A stretch of 46,419 bases of DNA from positions 1 to 46,419 of the forward strand of contig NZ_BMJQ01000029.1 in NCBI RefSeq assembly GCF_014643535.1, given 5' to 3'. A model generated the notes under the pieces. That model was not told where the DNA came from. It did not search any database and was given only the letters and a program-made list of their open reading frames with translations. This stretch comes from Aliidongia dinghuensis (GTDB taxonomy: Bacteria > Pseudomonadota > Alphaproteobacteria > ATCC43930 > CGMCC-115725). Below, in pieces: positions 31,912-42,300 of the stretch; the stretch's first letter is position 1; each line of letters starts with the position of its first letter. Made by a program: the position numbers and the translations under genes.

Positions 31912-32697
31912 CTATTCGGCCGCGACGGGCTTCTTCGTGCTGTTGAAATTGGGCGGGCGCTTCTCGAGGAAGGCGGAGAGGGCTTCCTTGGCGTCTGCGG
32001 AAACCACTCGCGCCGTGAACTCCGCCATTTCGGCCGCCACCGCCTGCCGCAGCGGGGCGATCGACGCCTGCTTGAGGAGGCGCTTGCTGGCGCAGAGCGC
32101 GCCGCTGGCCTTGGCCGCGAGCCTCTCGGCGGTCGCTGCCGCGGTCGAGAACAGCTCCGCGTCGGGGACGACGCGCGTGACGAGCCCCAGCTCCGCCGCC
32201 CGCGCCGCGGTGAAGCGCTCCGCCAGCAGGATCAGCTCCGCCGCCCGCAGATGCCCCATGCGCGCCGGGATCGAAAAGCTCGATCCGAACTCCGGCACGA
32301 GGGCCAGGTCGACAAAGGGCATTTGGAATCGCGCGCTTTCGCCGGCATAGACGAAATCGCAGTGAGTGAGCATCGTGGTCCCGCCGCCGACCGCCGTGCC
32401 CTGCACGGCCGCGACCAACGGCTTTGAAAATCCGATGAAGGCGTTCATCAGACGGACCTGTGGCGAGTCGTCCGGCGCCGGCGGATTCTTGAGGAAGTCC
32501 TCGACGTCATTACCGGCGCAGAACGCGTCTCCGGCGCCATGCCAGAGCACGACACGGACGTCTTCGTCCTGGTCGGAACTGGTCAAGATCTCGGCCATGG
32601 TCGTGTACATGGCGGCGGTCATGGCGTTCTTGCGGCCCGGCCTGTTCAGTTCGACCCGCAGCACGCCGCCGGAACATTCGGTGTTGATGTCGCTCAT
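31912..32697 (-). CDS. Enoyl-CoA hydratase/isomerase family protein, isomerase-like
   Basis: 261-residue crotonase: LNRPGRKNAMTAAMYTTM, oxyanion motif DAFCAGNDVEDFL, and QGTAVGGGTTMLTHCDF. Hydratase glutamates are absent (GGGTT, MPFVDLALV), but LVPEFGSSFSIP carries a Glu at the position used by delta3,delta2-enoyl-CoA isomerases (ECI2-like SPEGCSS), so isomerisation is more likely. AAGGAGC is 5-6 nt before the ATG. In the operon it lies between the CoA-transferase and the propeller gene. Confidence 0.88.
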   Translation of the reverse strand: MSDINTECSGGVLRVELNRPGRKNAMTAAMYTTMAEILTSSDQDEDVRVVLWHGAGDAFCAGNDVEDFLKNPPAPDDSPQVRLMNAFIGFSKPLVAAVQGTAVGGGTTMLTHCDFVYAGESARFQMPFVDLALVPEFGSSFSIPARMGHLRAAELILLAERFTAARAAELGLVTRVVPDAELFSTAAATAERLAAKASGALCASKRLLKQASIAPLRQAVAAEMAEFTARVVSADAKEALSAFLEKRPPNFNSTKKPVAAE

Positions 32698-32723
32698 TAT
32701 CTGCTCCTTGATCGGTGACCCGC

Positions 32724-33947
32724 CTAGGCGGCGTGGTCCTTGGCCGACGAGAGGGCGCCGTTGGTCCGCAGGCCGGCGATGGCGGTGGCATCGAACCCGA
32801 GCTCCCGCAGGATTTCCTCGCTGTGCTCGCCGAGATCGGGGGCGCGCCGGGCCGGCGTCTTGGCGACGCCGTGCACCTGGAACGGACTGCTGATCGTCGA
32901 GGTCAGCTTGCCGGCGCCCTCGAGCGAGACGACGACTCCGTTCGCCGCCAGCTGCGGATCATTGATCACCTCCTGCGGCCCGCGGACCTCGCCGAACGTC
33001 ACGTGCACGCCGCCGAACACCTCACGCCAGTGCGCCATCGGCTTCGAGGCAAAGAGTTCGTCGAAGATGGCCGCGAGCGTCGGCATGTTGGCGAGTAGCT
33101 TCGCGGGGTCGGCGAACCGCGGGTCCGTAAGAAGGTCTGGTCGGCCAATGGCGTTTGTCACCGCAGCCAGCTTGTCCGGCGTGATGACAAGGACGAACCA
33201 GGCACTGTCGGCCGACCGATAGACATTCATCGCGGCGCTAGCCGGATGCGTCCGGTCGTGCATCGGCGGAAACTTGGCGCCGGCCAGCGCGGCCTGGATC
33301 GACACGCTCGCCGACCACACGCCCTCGGCCAGCAGCGAGGTCGTGACATACGATCCCTTGCCGGTCCGCTCGCGCCGATAGAGCGCCGTGACGATCGCCG
33401 AATAGAGGCCGACGGCCGTGGCGTTGTCGCCGCTGCCGGCCACCGGCCAAGTTGGGGGCGCACCGGCGTCGCGGGTCATCGACAGCAGGCCGCTGCGCGC
33501 CCAGTAGGCCGTGAGGTCGAAGCCCGGGAGGTCGGCGTCCGGCCCTCTTTCGCCGAAGCCCGTCAGATCCGCGTAGATCAGGCGCGGGTTCCACGCCGCC
33601 ACGGCCTCGTATTCGAGCCCGAGCTTCTTGCGCGCCGGGTGCGGGGTGTTGACGATGAACACATCAGCCCACTTCACGAGCTCCTGCAGGACGGACTGAG
33701 CGCTCGGGGACTTCAAGTCCAGCGTGAGGCTGCGCTTGTTGCGGTTGGCGAGATGCCATTGGTAGGCCTCCTCGGCTTGGGGCTGTATCGCCAGCTTGTG
33801 GCTGTATCGCCACGGGTCGCCGTGCGGCGGCTCGACCTTGACCACGTCGGCACCGAAATCGCCGAGGATCACCGCGGCGCCCGGGGCGGCGACGTAGGTC
33901 GATAGATCCACGACCTTCAGGCCGGAGAAGATGTTGTCGTCGGACAT
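32724..33947 (-). CDS. CaiB/BaiF (family III) CoA-transferase
   Basis: 407-residue transferase with GLKVVDLSTYVAAPGAAVILGD, DVVKVEPPHGDPWRY, NKRSLTLDLKSPSAQSVLQEL and the catalytic Asp in LPGFDLTAYWARSG (about residue 165). Start at ATG 33947 with GGAGAAATCCA upstream; the open frame extends further but without family character. It should activate a carboxylate for the crotonases and 3-hydroxyacyl-CoA dehydrogenase of the same operon. It is only distantly similar to the transferase at 13308, so the two operons probably handle different acids. Confidence 0.92.
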   Translation of the reverse strand: MSDDNIFSGLKVVDLSTYVAAPGAAVILGDFGADVVKVEPPHGDPWRYSHKLAIQPQAEEAYQWHLANRNKRSLTLDLKSPSAQSVLQELVKWADVFIVNTPHPARKKLGLEYEAVAAWNPRLIYADLTGFGERGPDADLPGFDLTAYWARSGLLSMTRDAGAPPTWPVAGSGDNATAVGLYSAIVTALYRRERTGKGSYVTTSLLAEGVWSASVSIQAALAGAKFPPMHDRTHPASAAMNVYRSADSAWFVLVITPDKLAAVTNAIGRPDLLTDPRFADPAKLLANMPTLAAIFDELFASKPMAHWREVFGGVHVTFGEVRGPQEVINDPQLAANGVVVSLEGAGKLTSTISSPFQVHGVAKTPARRAPDLGEHSEEILRELGFDATAIAGLRTNGALSSAKDHAA

Positions 33948-33981
33948 TGGATTTCTCCGAGTTGGTTGCGTTGGGGCGGCT

Positions 33982-34815
33982 TCAGCGGCCGCGGAACCGG
34001 GGCGCGCGCTTTTCGAGGAAGGCGTGAGTGCCCTCCTGCTTGTCCTCGGTCGCAGCGCACAGGCCGAAGACCGCCGCCTCCAGGGCGAGGCCCTCGGCCT
34101 GGCTGGTCTCCACGCCCTTGTTGACCGCCTCGAGGGCGTATCGGACGGAGAGCGGGCCATTGGCGGCGATCTCCTTGAGGATCGCTTCCGCGCGCGGGAT
34201 CAGCTCGCCGGCCCGGACGACCTCGTTGACGAGCCCGATGCGCCAGGCCTCCTGGGCGTCGATCATGCCGCCGGTGAGGATGAGCTGGAGCGCCCGGCCC
34301 TTGCCGACGAGACGCGGCAGCCTCTGGGTGCCGCCGCCGCCGGGGAGCAGTCCCAGCTTGACTTCCGGCTGGCCGAACTTCGCGTGCTCGACGGCGATGC
34401 GGATGGTGCAGGCCATCGCCGTCTCGCAGCCGCCGCCCAGCGCAAAGCCGTTGATCGCCGCGACCACCGGCTTGCCGAGGTTCTCGACGAAATCGAGCAC
34501 CTCCTGTCCGGAGCGGCTCGACTGCTCGGCCTCGACCGCCGTGTATTGTGCAAGGTCGCCGATGTCGGCGCCGGCGATGAACGCCTTGTCGCCGGTGCCG
34601 GTGACGATGACCCCACGCACGGCGTCGTCGTCGCGTGCGTCCTCGAAGGCCGCACGGAGTTCGACCCAGGTGGCTTGGTTGAGTGCGTTCAGCACCTTCG
34701 GACGATTGATCGTCACGTAGGCGATCGCGTCCCTCTTCTCGTAGAGCACGTTCTCGAGATTGGCAGTGACTGGCGGGCGCACTTCGGGCGCCGACGCCGC
34801 AGCGGGCGAAGTCAT
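33982..34815 (-). CDS. Enoyl-CoA hydratase
   Basis: 277 residues with both hydratase glutamates: GFALGGGCETAMACTIRIA and FGQPEVKLGLLPGGGGTQRLPRL. The first oxyanion element reads DKAFIAGADIGDL. C-terminal HAFLEKRAPRFRGR is typical of crotonases. It should hydrate a 2-enoyl-CoA to 3-hydroxyacyl-CoA, the substrate for the dehydrogenase at the operon end. First gene of the operon, with AGGAG 9 nt from the ATG; a promoter was not identified in the gap 34816-35092. Confidence 0.94.
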   Translation of the reverse strand: MTSPAAASAPEVRPPVTANLENVLYEKRDAIAYVTINRPKVLNALNQATWVELRAAFEDARDDDAVRGVIVTGTGDKAFIAGADIGDLAQYTAVEAEQSSRSGQEVLDFVENLGKPVVAAINGFALGGGCETAMACTIRIAVEHAKFGQPEVKLGLLPGGGGTQRLPRLVGKGRALQLILTGGMIDAQEAWRIGLVNEVVRAGELIPRAEAILKEIAANGPLSVRYALEAVNKGVETSQAEGLALEAAVFGLCAATEDKQEGTHAFLEKRAPRFRGR

Positions 34816-34877
34816 GGCATCGTTCTCCTGTGAGATGTCCTGCTGGGGCGGGCGCTAAGTGCCCGGTCGAGTCTTCA

Positions 34878-34950
34878 GGTAACGCACCTGCGCTGCCTTC
34901 GCGAGTTAAGGTCGGCAAATCGCGCCAAATCGTTACTAATGGGGATCCGT
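34878..34950 (+). repeat. Left copy of a diverged direct repeat flanking the outer-membrane protein gene
   Basis: About 73 nt from GGTAACGCACC to GGATCCGT. Its centre GGCAAATCGCGCCAAA is identical in the copy at 36151-36230; overall identity by eye is roughly 80 percent with small gaps. It lies in the 277-nt gap after the enoyl-CoA hydratase gene start. Not coding in any convincing frame. Confidence 0.6.
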
Positions 34951-35092
34951 AGGTCGGGTCCGCCGAGATCAAGGGCGGCTGGGATGTGGAAGTACAGTGG
35001 GCGCTGGAGGTAACGGCAGCCATCGCGCCGTGATGATCATTCGACGGTTGCAGCCAATGCTTTCTCAGGGCATGTTCGGCAAGGACCTAGCG

Positions 35093-36013
35093 CTAAAATA
35101 TTATTGCGATTCGCGCGAGCAGGCCAAAGTCCTGCTTGAGTTGACCGTGGGCGGCAATGTCATGGTTGACCGATAGCAATCCCTGCAATGTGGGCGTAAT
35201 GAACTGCATGTAGGTCAATCGGATTTGGTGCTCGTTGGTCTTCACACCCGTAGAAATACCGTCAAGCTTCTGGGCACCGCCGAAAGAACCTGCGTATCCG
35301 ACCGAAATGGACGCATTCAAGGCGCTTGGAAAAACCCGCTGGATCTCCGGGGTCATGTCGCGGCTCAGCCAGAGATAGCTCGTGTAGGTCGCGCTTTCCT
35401 TGAGAGTCTGATGGCCTGTGCCCGCCCTCGTATTGTCGCCGTACCAGATCCAGTCTGCCGCGACGTCGATCGTGTATTTGTCGAGAAACCCCTGGGTGAA
35501 ATCCACCTGAAGGTCGTTCTGCCATCGATTTCCGCCGAGATTCAGCACCCTGTGGCTGTCATAAGTCCCAATCGGCAGGGTCAGGAAGGTAGCCGCCGAG
35601 AGGTAACGTTTCTGCTCGGGCTGATTGATGAACCAATATCCTACCGAGGCGATCGGATCTGCGACGCCAGATGCATCGCCCAGGCGCTTGCCGTCGATCT
35701 TGCCGCCTGTCAATGCGCCGAAGGGCAGGATGAAATCGAGCACATAGGGATGCTCGAAGATTTCACCGTAATGGAGGTAGCGTCCAACCCCGATATGACT
35801 GTCAAGATTGGCATTGTTCTTTGCCGTGCCGGCTATTGTACCGTTGAATGAGTGTGCGCCAAAATCATAGTAAGCCATGGCAACATTGGTGCCCGGTGCG
35901 AACGGGACCCAATCGAATGGCTGGTAGTCGATCGCGAAGCATGAGGATGGGGCTACTGCAGCCAGAGCTGTTGCGGCAGAGGTCCATAAACATGGCTTCC
36001 ATCGGCCCGCCAT
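35093..36013 (-). CDS. Outer-membrane beta-barrel protein, SphA/Phenol_MetA_deg-like
   Basis: Family of outer-membrane proteins often linked to uptake of aromatic or hydrophobic compounds. From ATG 36013 the product is 306 residues with a signal peptide (WKPCLWTSAATALAAVAPSSCFA, cleavage after CFA), a mature start IDYQPFDWVPFAPGTNVAMAYYDFG, alternating barrel strands such as YLSAATFLTLPIGTYDSHRVLN, and a C-terminal aromatic strand ending LLARIAIIF. The frame is open back to 36130, but that part is basic and precedes the signal peptide. The gene is less GC-rich than the operon to its left and is enclosed by the direct repeat at 34878 and 36151. Confidence 0.8.
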   Translation of the reverse strand: MAGRWKPCLWTSAATALAAVAPSSCFAIDYQPFDWVPFAPGTNVAMAYYDFGAHSFNGTIAGTAKNNANLDSHIGVGRYLHYGEIFEHPYVLDFILPFGALTGGKIDGKRLGDASGVADPIASVGYWFINQPEQKRYLSAATFLTLPIGTYDSHRVLNLGGNRWQNDLQVDFTQGFLDKYTIDVAADWIWYGDNTRAGTGHQTLKESATYTSYLWLSRDMTPEIQRVFPSALNASISVGYAGSFGGAQKLDGISTGVKTNEHQIRLTYMQFITPTLQGLLSVNHDIAAHGQLKQDFGLLARIAIIF

Positions 36014-36150
36014 CGCGCGCGACCTTTTCGCTCGCCTCGGCGAATAGCCCAGCGGCTTCCTTTGGTGCGGCGAAAACAAGAACTTGAATCGGTCCAACAT
36101 CAGCGCCATCGGCTGCAATCGAGGTCCCACGCCTTATCGTGCTGACCTCT

Positions 36151-36230
36151 GGTAAGGCACCCGCGCTGCGGCCCGTGAGTTAAGCCCGGCAAATCGCGCC
36201 AAACTGTTGCTAACGGGAAGGCGGATCCAC
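36151..36230 (+). repeat. Right copy of the diverged direct repeat
   Basis: About 80 nt from GGTAAGGCACC to GGATCCAC, matching 34878-34950 in the same orientation, with TTAAG, GGCAAATCGCGCCAAA and GTT-CTAA blocks conserved. It lies upstream of the outer-membrane protein gene and 150 nt before the large kinase gene, in the otherwise gene-free gap 36014-36382. Confidence 0.6.
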
Positions 36231-36382
36231 GTCTGCCGGATCAGGCGTGATCGACGGACGGCTGGCATTTCTCAGGCGATGCGGTACGATTTTCAGCAGG
36301 GAGGAGAGGCGGCGGGCGCGTGGCACACGCAAAGCCTGGCCGGGCGAACGCAACCCGGTAGCCTCACGCCGGAGTCTGACAG

Positions 36383-39300
36383 ATGGTGCCGCTTTCGCAG
36401 AACGGCGCGTACTCGGACGGCTGCTCTGAGGCCTTGTGGGAGGACGGCGAACGCGTTTTCCACCGCGCCTGGCGACTAGACGATAACGGCAAGCGGCGCG
36501 CCGTGCTGCTCGTTGCTCCTGCCGCCGACCACCCGTCCCGCTCAAGCCTCGATCGCCTCACCCACGAATACGAACTGAAGGATGAACTCGATGCGGCGTG
36601 GGCGATACGCCCGCTGGACCTCGTCCTCGACGCCGGCCGGACTGTGCTGGTGCTCGAGGATGCGGGTGGCGAGCCACTCGACCGGCTGCTCGGCGGGCCG
36701 ATGGAGGTGGGACGCTTCTTGCGCCTCGCCGTCGCTGTTGCCTTCGCTCTCGGTAGACTTCACCAGCGCGGGCTCGTTCACAAAGATATCAAGCCAGCGA
36801 ACATCCTGCTCAACGAGGCGACCGGCGAGGTGCGGCTGACCGGGTTCGGCATCGCCTCGTGCTTCGCGCGCGAGCGTCAGTCGCCCCACCCTCCCGAGAC
36901 GATCGCCGGCACGCTCGCCTATATGGCGCCCGAGCAGACAGGACGGATGAATCGGTCAATCGATTCCCGGAGCGACCTCTACGCGCTCGGCGTCACTTTC
37001 TACAAAATGCTCACCGGTGCTTTGCCATTTGTCGCCGCGGAGCCGATGGAATGGGTGCACTGCCATCTCGCCAGGCAGCCGGTGGCGCCTGCCGAGCGGC
37101 TGAAGGAAATTCCTGACGCCGTCTCGGCGATCGTCATGAAGCTGCTGGCGAAGCGGGCCGAAGACCGCTATCAAACGGCGGCTGGTCTGGAAAGCGACCT
37201 TCGCAGCTGCCTCATCGAGTGGGAGGCGCAGGGCCGGATAGACGATTTTCCGCTCGGCGAACACGATGCGCCCGACCGGCTGCTGATTCCCGAGAAACTC
37301 TACGGGCGGCGGCGCGAGGTCGAGACTTTGCTCGCCTCCTTCGATCGCGTCGTCAATGGTGGCGCCCCGGAACTGGTCCTGGTCTACGGCTATTCCGGCA
37401 TCGGCAAATCGTCGGTTGTCAACGAGCTGCAGCCGGTGCTGGTACCGCCGCGTGGCCTGTTCGCTTCCGGCAAATTCGATCAGCTCAAGCGCGATATTCC
37501 CTACGCGACGCTGGCACAGGCGTTTCAGAGCCTGATCCGGCCGCTGCTCGGCAAGAGCGACGCCGACCTTGCGCCGTGGCGCGACGCCTTGCGGAAGACG
37601 CTGGGATCGAATGCAGGACTGATGGTGGATCTCGTTCCCGAGCTGAAGCTCCTCATTGGAGAGCCGCCGCCGATCGTTGAGCTTCCGCCGCTGGATGCGC
37701 AACGGCGCTTCCAGATGGTGCTTCGGCAGTTGATCGGCGTCTTTGCTCGGGCGGAACATCCCCTGGCACTGTTCCTCGATGACTTGCAGTGGCTCGATGC
37801 GGCAACGCTCGACTTTTTGGAAGACCTGTTGAGCCGGTCCGATCTCCGCAACCTCCTCCTCATCGGCGCCTTCCGCGATAACGAGGTCACTGCAGCGCAT
37901 CCGCTCATGCGCAAGCTGGAGGCGATGCGCGCAACCGGAAGGGTGCAGGATATCAAGCTGGCGCCCCTGACGACCGATGACCTCGGAAACCTTGTCTCGG
38001 ACTCGCTTCGCTGCGACGCCGAGCAGGCTGATCCGCTCGCTGGACTGGTGCACGCGAAGACGGACGGCAATCCGTTCTTCGTGATCCAATTTCTGCATGT
38101 GCTCGCTGACGAGGGTCTCCTAGCCTTCGATCACGAGCAGGCGCGATGGGCCTGGGACATGGGAGGCATCCACGCCAAAAAATATACAGACAACGTCGTG
38201 GAGCTCTTGGCTGGAAAGTTGACGCGGCTAGCGCGCGAAACGCAGGACGCGGTACGGCAGCTTGCTTGCCTCGGCAACGTGGCCGATGTTGCGATGCTCT
38301 CGATCGTTATGAAGGTGCCCGAGGAACAGGTGCACGCGTCTCTCTCGGAGGCCGTACGCCAACAATTGATCGACCGTATAGAGCGTTCCTACAAGTTCAT
38401 TCACGACCGGGTGCAGGAGGCGACCTACGCGCTGATCCCGGAAAAGGCGCGCGCCGAGGCCCATCTGATAATCGGCCGGTTACTGCTGGAGCAGACACCA
38501 CCGGAAAGACGCGAAGAGGCAGTCTTCGAGATCGTCAATCAGCTCAACCGCGGCGCGCCGTTTATCATCTCACGCGACGAACGCGAGCAGCTCGCAGAGT
38601 TGAACTTGGCCGCTGGCAAGCGCGCCAAGGCGTCGTCGGCCTATGCCTCCGCGCTGACCTATCTTACCACCGGTGCGGCGCTGTTGCCGGAGGACGCGTG
38701 GCAGCGCCGGCAGGAGCTGGCCTTCGAGTCGGAGCTGCACGCCGCCGACTGCGAGGTCTGTACCGGGGCGCTGCAAGCCGCCGAGCAGCGGCTGGCGGCG
38801 CTGGCAACGCGCACTGTCGACAACGTTCAACGATGCATCGTGGCACAGCGGCGCGTGGATCTGCAGGTAATCCTTGGGGCGGCCGAGAGAGTGGTGGCTA
38901 TTGCCCTGGAATGCTTGCGGCACGTGGGCATCGATTGGTCGGCGCATCCCACCGAGGCGGAAGCGCGCCGCGAGTACGAGCGCATCTGGTCATTGCTCGG
39001 AGATCGCACGATCGAGGATCTCATTGACCTGCAGCGGCTCCAGGATCCGGAGGCCCGGGCGACGCTCGACCTGCTCACCAGCCTCGTTCTACCGGCACTG
39101 TACACCGACCCGAACTTATTCGCGCTCAGCGCTTGTATGGGCGTCAATCTCAGCCTGGAACACGGCAACAGCGAAGGATCACTGTTGAACTACGTGGCAA
39201 CGGCGATGATCGCCGGCCCCCGCTTCGGCCACTACGTTGAAGGCTATCGATTTGGAAAGTTGGCCTGCGATCTGCTCGAACGTCGCGGATTTACGTACTT

Positions 39301-42300
39301 TGGGGCACGGACCTATACTGCCTTTGCGATTGTGGTTCCGTGGACACGACCGCTCACGGAGGGCATCGATCCGTCGCGCAGTGCCTTCCAGATGGCGAAA
39401 GAGAACGGCGACCCCGGATATGCCGCATTCGCCTCCCGCGGTCTCAGCACCATTCTTATTGCCCTGGGCCATCCACTCGACCAATTCGAGCGCGAAGCCC
39501 AGGACTCATTGGAGTTCCTGCAGAGGTACGGATTCTTCCTCGACAGGCTTTCCGCGCCAATCGGGCTCGCACGGACCCTGCGCGGAAGAACCACGAAGTT
39601 CGGGTCCCTCGACGATGGCGCATTCACGGAGCGCTCCTTCGAGGAGCGTATCACGGGTCAACCCTCTCGTGTCTTTTTGGAATCGTTCTACTGGATCCGA
39701 AAGCTCCAGGCGCGCTTCTTCGCCCGCGACTACGCTTCGGCGTTTGAGGCAGCGGAAAAGGTGGAGGCATGGTACGTGACCTCCCCGGCGCTATCGCTCT
39801 TTCCTTTAGAGAAGGCGGAATGTCACTTCTATGCCGGGCTAACTCGCGCCGCGCGGTGCGAGCCCACAGGTCCCGACCCTTACGCCAAACATCAAGAGGC
39901 AATCGGGAGGCACGAGCGAGAGCTTCGGGCCCTGGCGACGAATTGTCCGCAGAACTTCGAGGATCGTGCCGCGCTGGTCGGCGCTGAGATTGCCGGTATC
40001 GAGGGACGCCCGCTCGAGGCCATGGACCTCTACGAGCGCGCCATCGTGTCAGCACGCGCAAACGGCTTCGTCCAAAACGAGGCGCTCGCCTACGAGCTGG
40101 CCGCGCGCTTTTACGCGGCGCGCGGATTCGAGGAGGTCGCGGATCTCTATCTGGGAAACGCACGGCGGTGTTACCTCCGATGGGGAGCCGATGGAAAAGT
40201 GCGCCAACTCGATCAGCTCCATCCGCAGCTGAGGCAGCACGGAGGCGCGCCGAGACCATCGGGGACGATCGAAGCGCCGGTCGAACAGCTCGATCTCGCG
40301 ACCGTGATCAAGGTGTCGCAAGCCGTCTCCGGTGAGATGGTTCTGGAAAAGCTCATGGACAGGCTCATGCGGGCGGCGATCGAGCAGGCCGGTGCCGAGC
40401 GAGGGCTCTTGATCTCCTTGCAGGGCGATGCGCTGCAGATCGACGCGGAGGCGACCGCGCAGGGGGAGAATGTAGCCGTGCATGTGCCGGATCGTGGTGC
40501 ATGCGCAGTCGCAGTCGCCTTGCCACATTCGCTCATACGTTATGCGGCACGTACGCTAGAGACGGTGATTCTCGATGACGCATTGTTGCAGAACGCGTTT
40601 TCTGCTGATTCTTACATTGTGCAGCATCACTCCCGTTCCATTCTCTGTTTACCATTGATCAACCAGGGAAAGCTCAACGGCATTCTCTATCTTGAAAACA
40701 ATCTGGCGCCGCGCGTTTTCACCCCTCTGCGCATCACGGTGCTGAAAGTGCTTGCGTCGCAGGCGGCGATCTCGCTCGAGAATACGCGGCTCTATCGGGA
40801 TCTTGAAGATCGCGAAGCAAAGATTCGGCGTTTGGTCGATTCCAACATCATTGGCATATTTATTGGCGACCTCGACGGTCGGATTGTGGAGGCCAATGAC
40901 GCGTTTCTCCGCATCCTCGGATACGACCGTGAGGACTTGGTTTCGAGGCCCTTGAACTGGATCGAGCTCACCCCACCAGAATGGCGGGAGCGCAACATTC
41001 GTACTCTGGTGGAACTGAACGCAACCGGCAAAGCTCAAGTCTTCGAGAAGGAGTACTTTCGGAGAGACGGCGGCCGCGTTCCCGTGCTCATTGGCGCTGC
41101 ATCACTGAAAGAGGGCGGCAACGAGGCCGTCGCGTTCGTTGTCGACCTGACCGAGCCCAAACGGGTGGAGGAGGCGCTGCGTGAAAGCGAGCGAGGCTTG
41201 CGCTCGGCGATTGACGGGATACCGGGTTTCGTTGCGGTCTTAGCCCCGAATGGCGACGTCGAAGCTCTCAACCGTCAAATCCTCGAGTATTGTGGCCGGT
41301 CACTGGAAGAGCTGAAGATCTGGGGGACGGACGGAACGATTCATCCTGATGACGTCCCCCACGTCGTTGAAGTCTTCACAAGATCAATCGCCGCCGGTGT
41401 TCCCTTCGAGTACGAAAATCGCTTAAGGCGCTTCGACGGCAAATACCGGTGGTTTGACGTCCGGGGCGTTCCAATTCGGGATGACTCTGGGCGCATTACC
41501 CGTTGGTATCTTCTCCTGACGGACATCGAGGATCGCACGCAAGCACTGGCGCGCTTGCAGCAGATGCAATCGGATTTCGCCCATATGAACCGCGTGAGCA
41601 TGATGGGAGAATTGGCAGCCTCGCTCTCTCACGAGATCGCGCAACCGATCGCCAGTGCGCGCAATAATGCCCGCGCGGCCCAGAATTTTCTGAAGATGCA
41701 GCCGCCGGACCTGGGCGAGGTCTGGGAAGCACTCTCCAGTGCCGTTGGGGACGCAGATCGAGCCGGAGAAATCATTGACCGCATCCGTGAGCAGATGAAG
41801 AAAGCGCCGCCGCGAAAGCATCGTTTTGATCTTAACGCAGCAATCAATGAAGTGATTGTGTTGGCGCAAAGCGTGATCCTCAGGAATGGCGTCTCGGTCC
41901 AGAACCGGCTTGCGGATGGATTGTTTCCCGTTCAGGGGGATCGCGTTCAGCTGCAACAAGTCGTCCTGAACCTGATCCTGAACGCGGTTGAGGCAATGGG
42001 CTCGGCTGACGCTGGTCCACGAGAGCTGTTAATCAGCACCGAGCAAGACGACACCGGCGTTCTCGTGGCGGTGCGTGATACCGGGCCGGGCATCGCGCCC
42101 ATGCACTTCGAGCGCGTTTTCGAGGCATTCTACACCACGAAACCGAGCGGCGTGGGGATGGGACTGTCGATATGCCGGTCCATCATCGATGCTCATGGGG
42201 GCCGGCTGTGGGCCGATGCGAACGAACCGCGCGGCGCCGTATTTCAGTTCACCTTGCCCGGCGCTGAAAGAGAGCTCACGAATCCTCTTCAATCGGTTCG

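Noticed and set aside
34900..34930. TTGGCGCGATTTGC (minus strand) in both direct repeats as a sigma-54 -24/-12 promoter
   Set aside because: Spacing between GG and GC is 8 nt instead of the required 10, in both copies.
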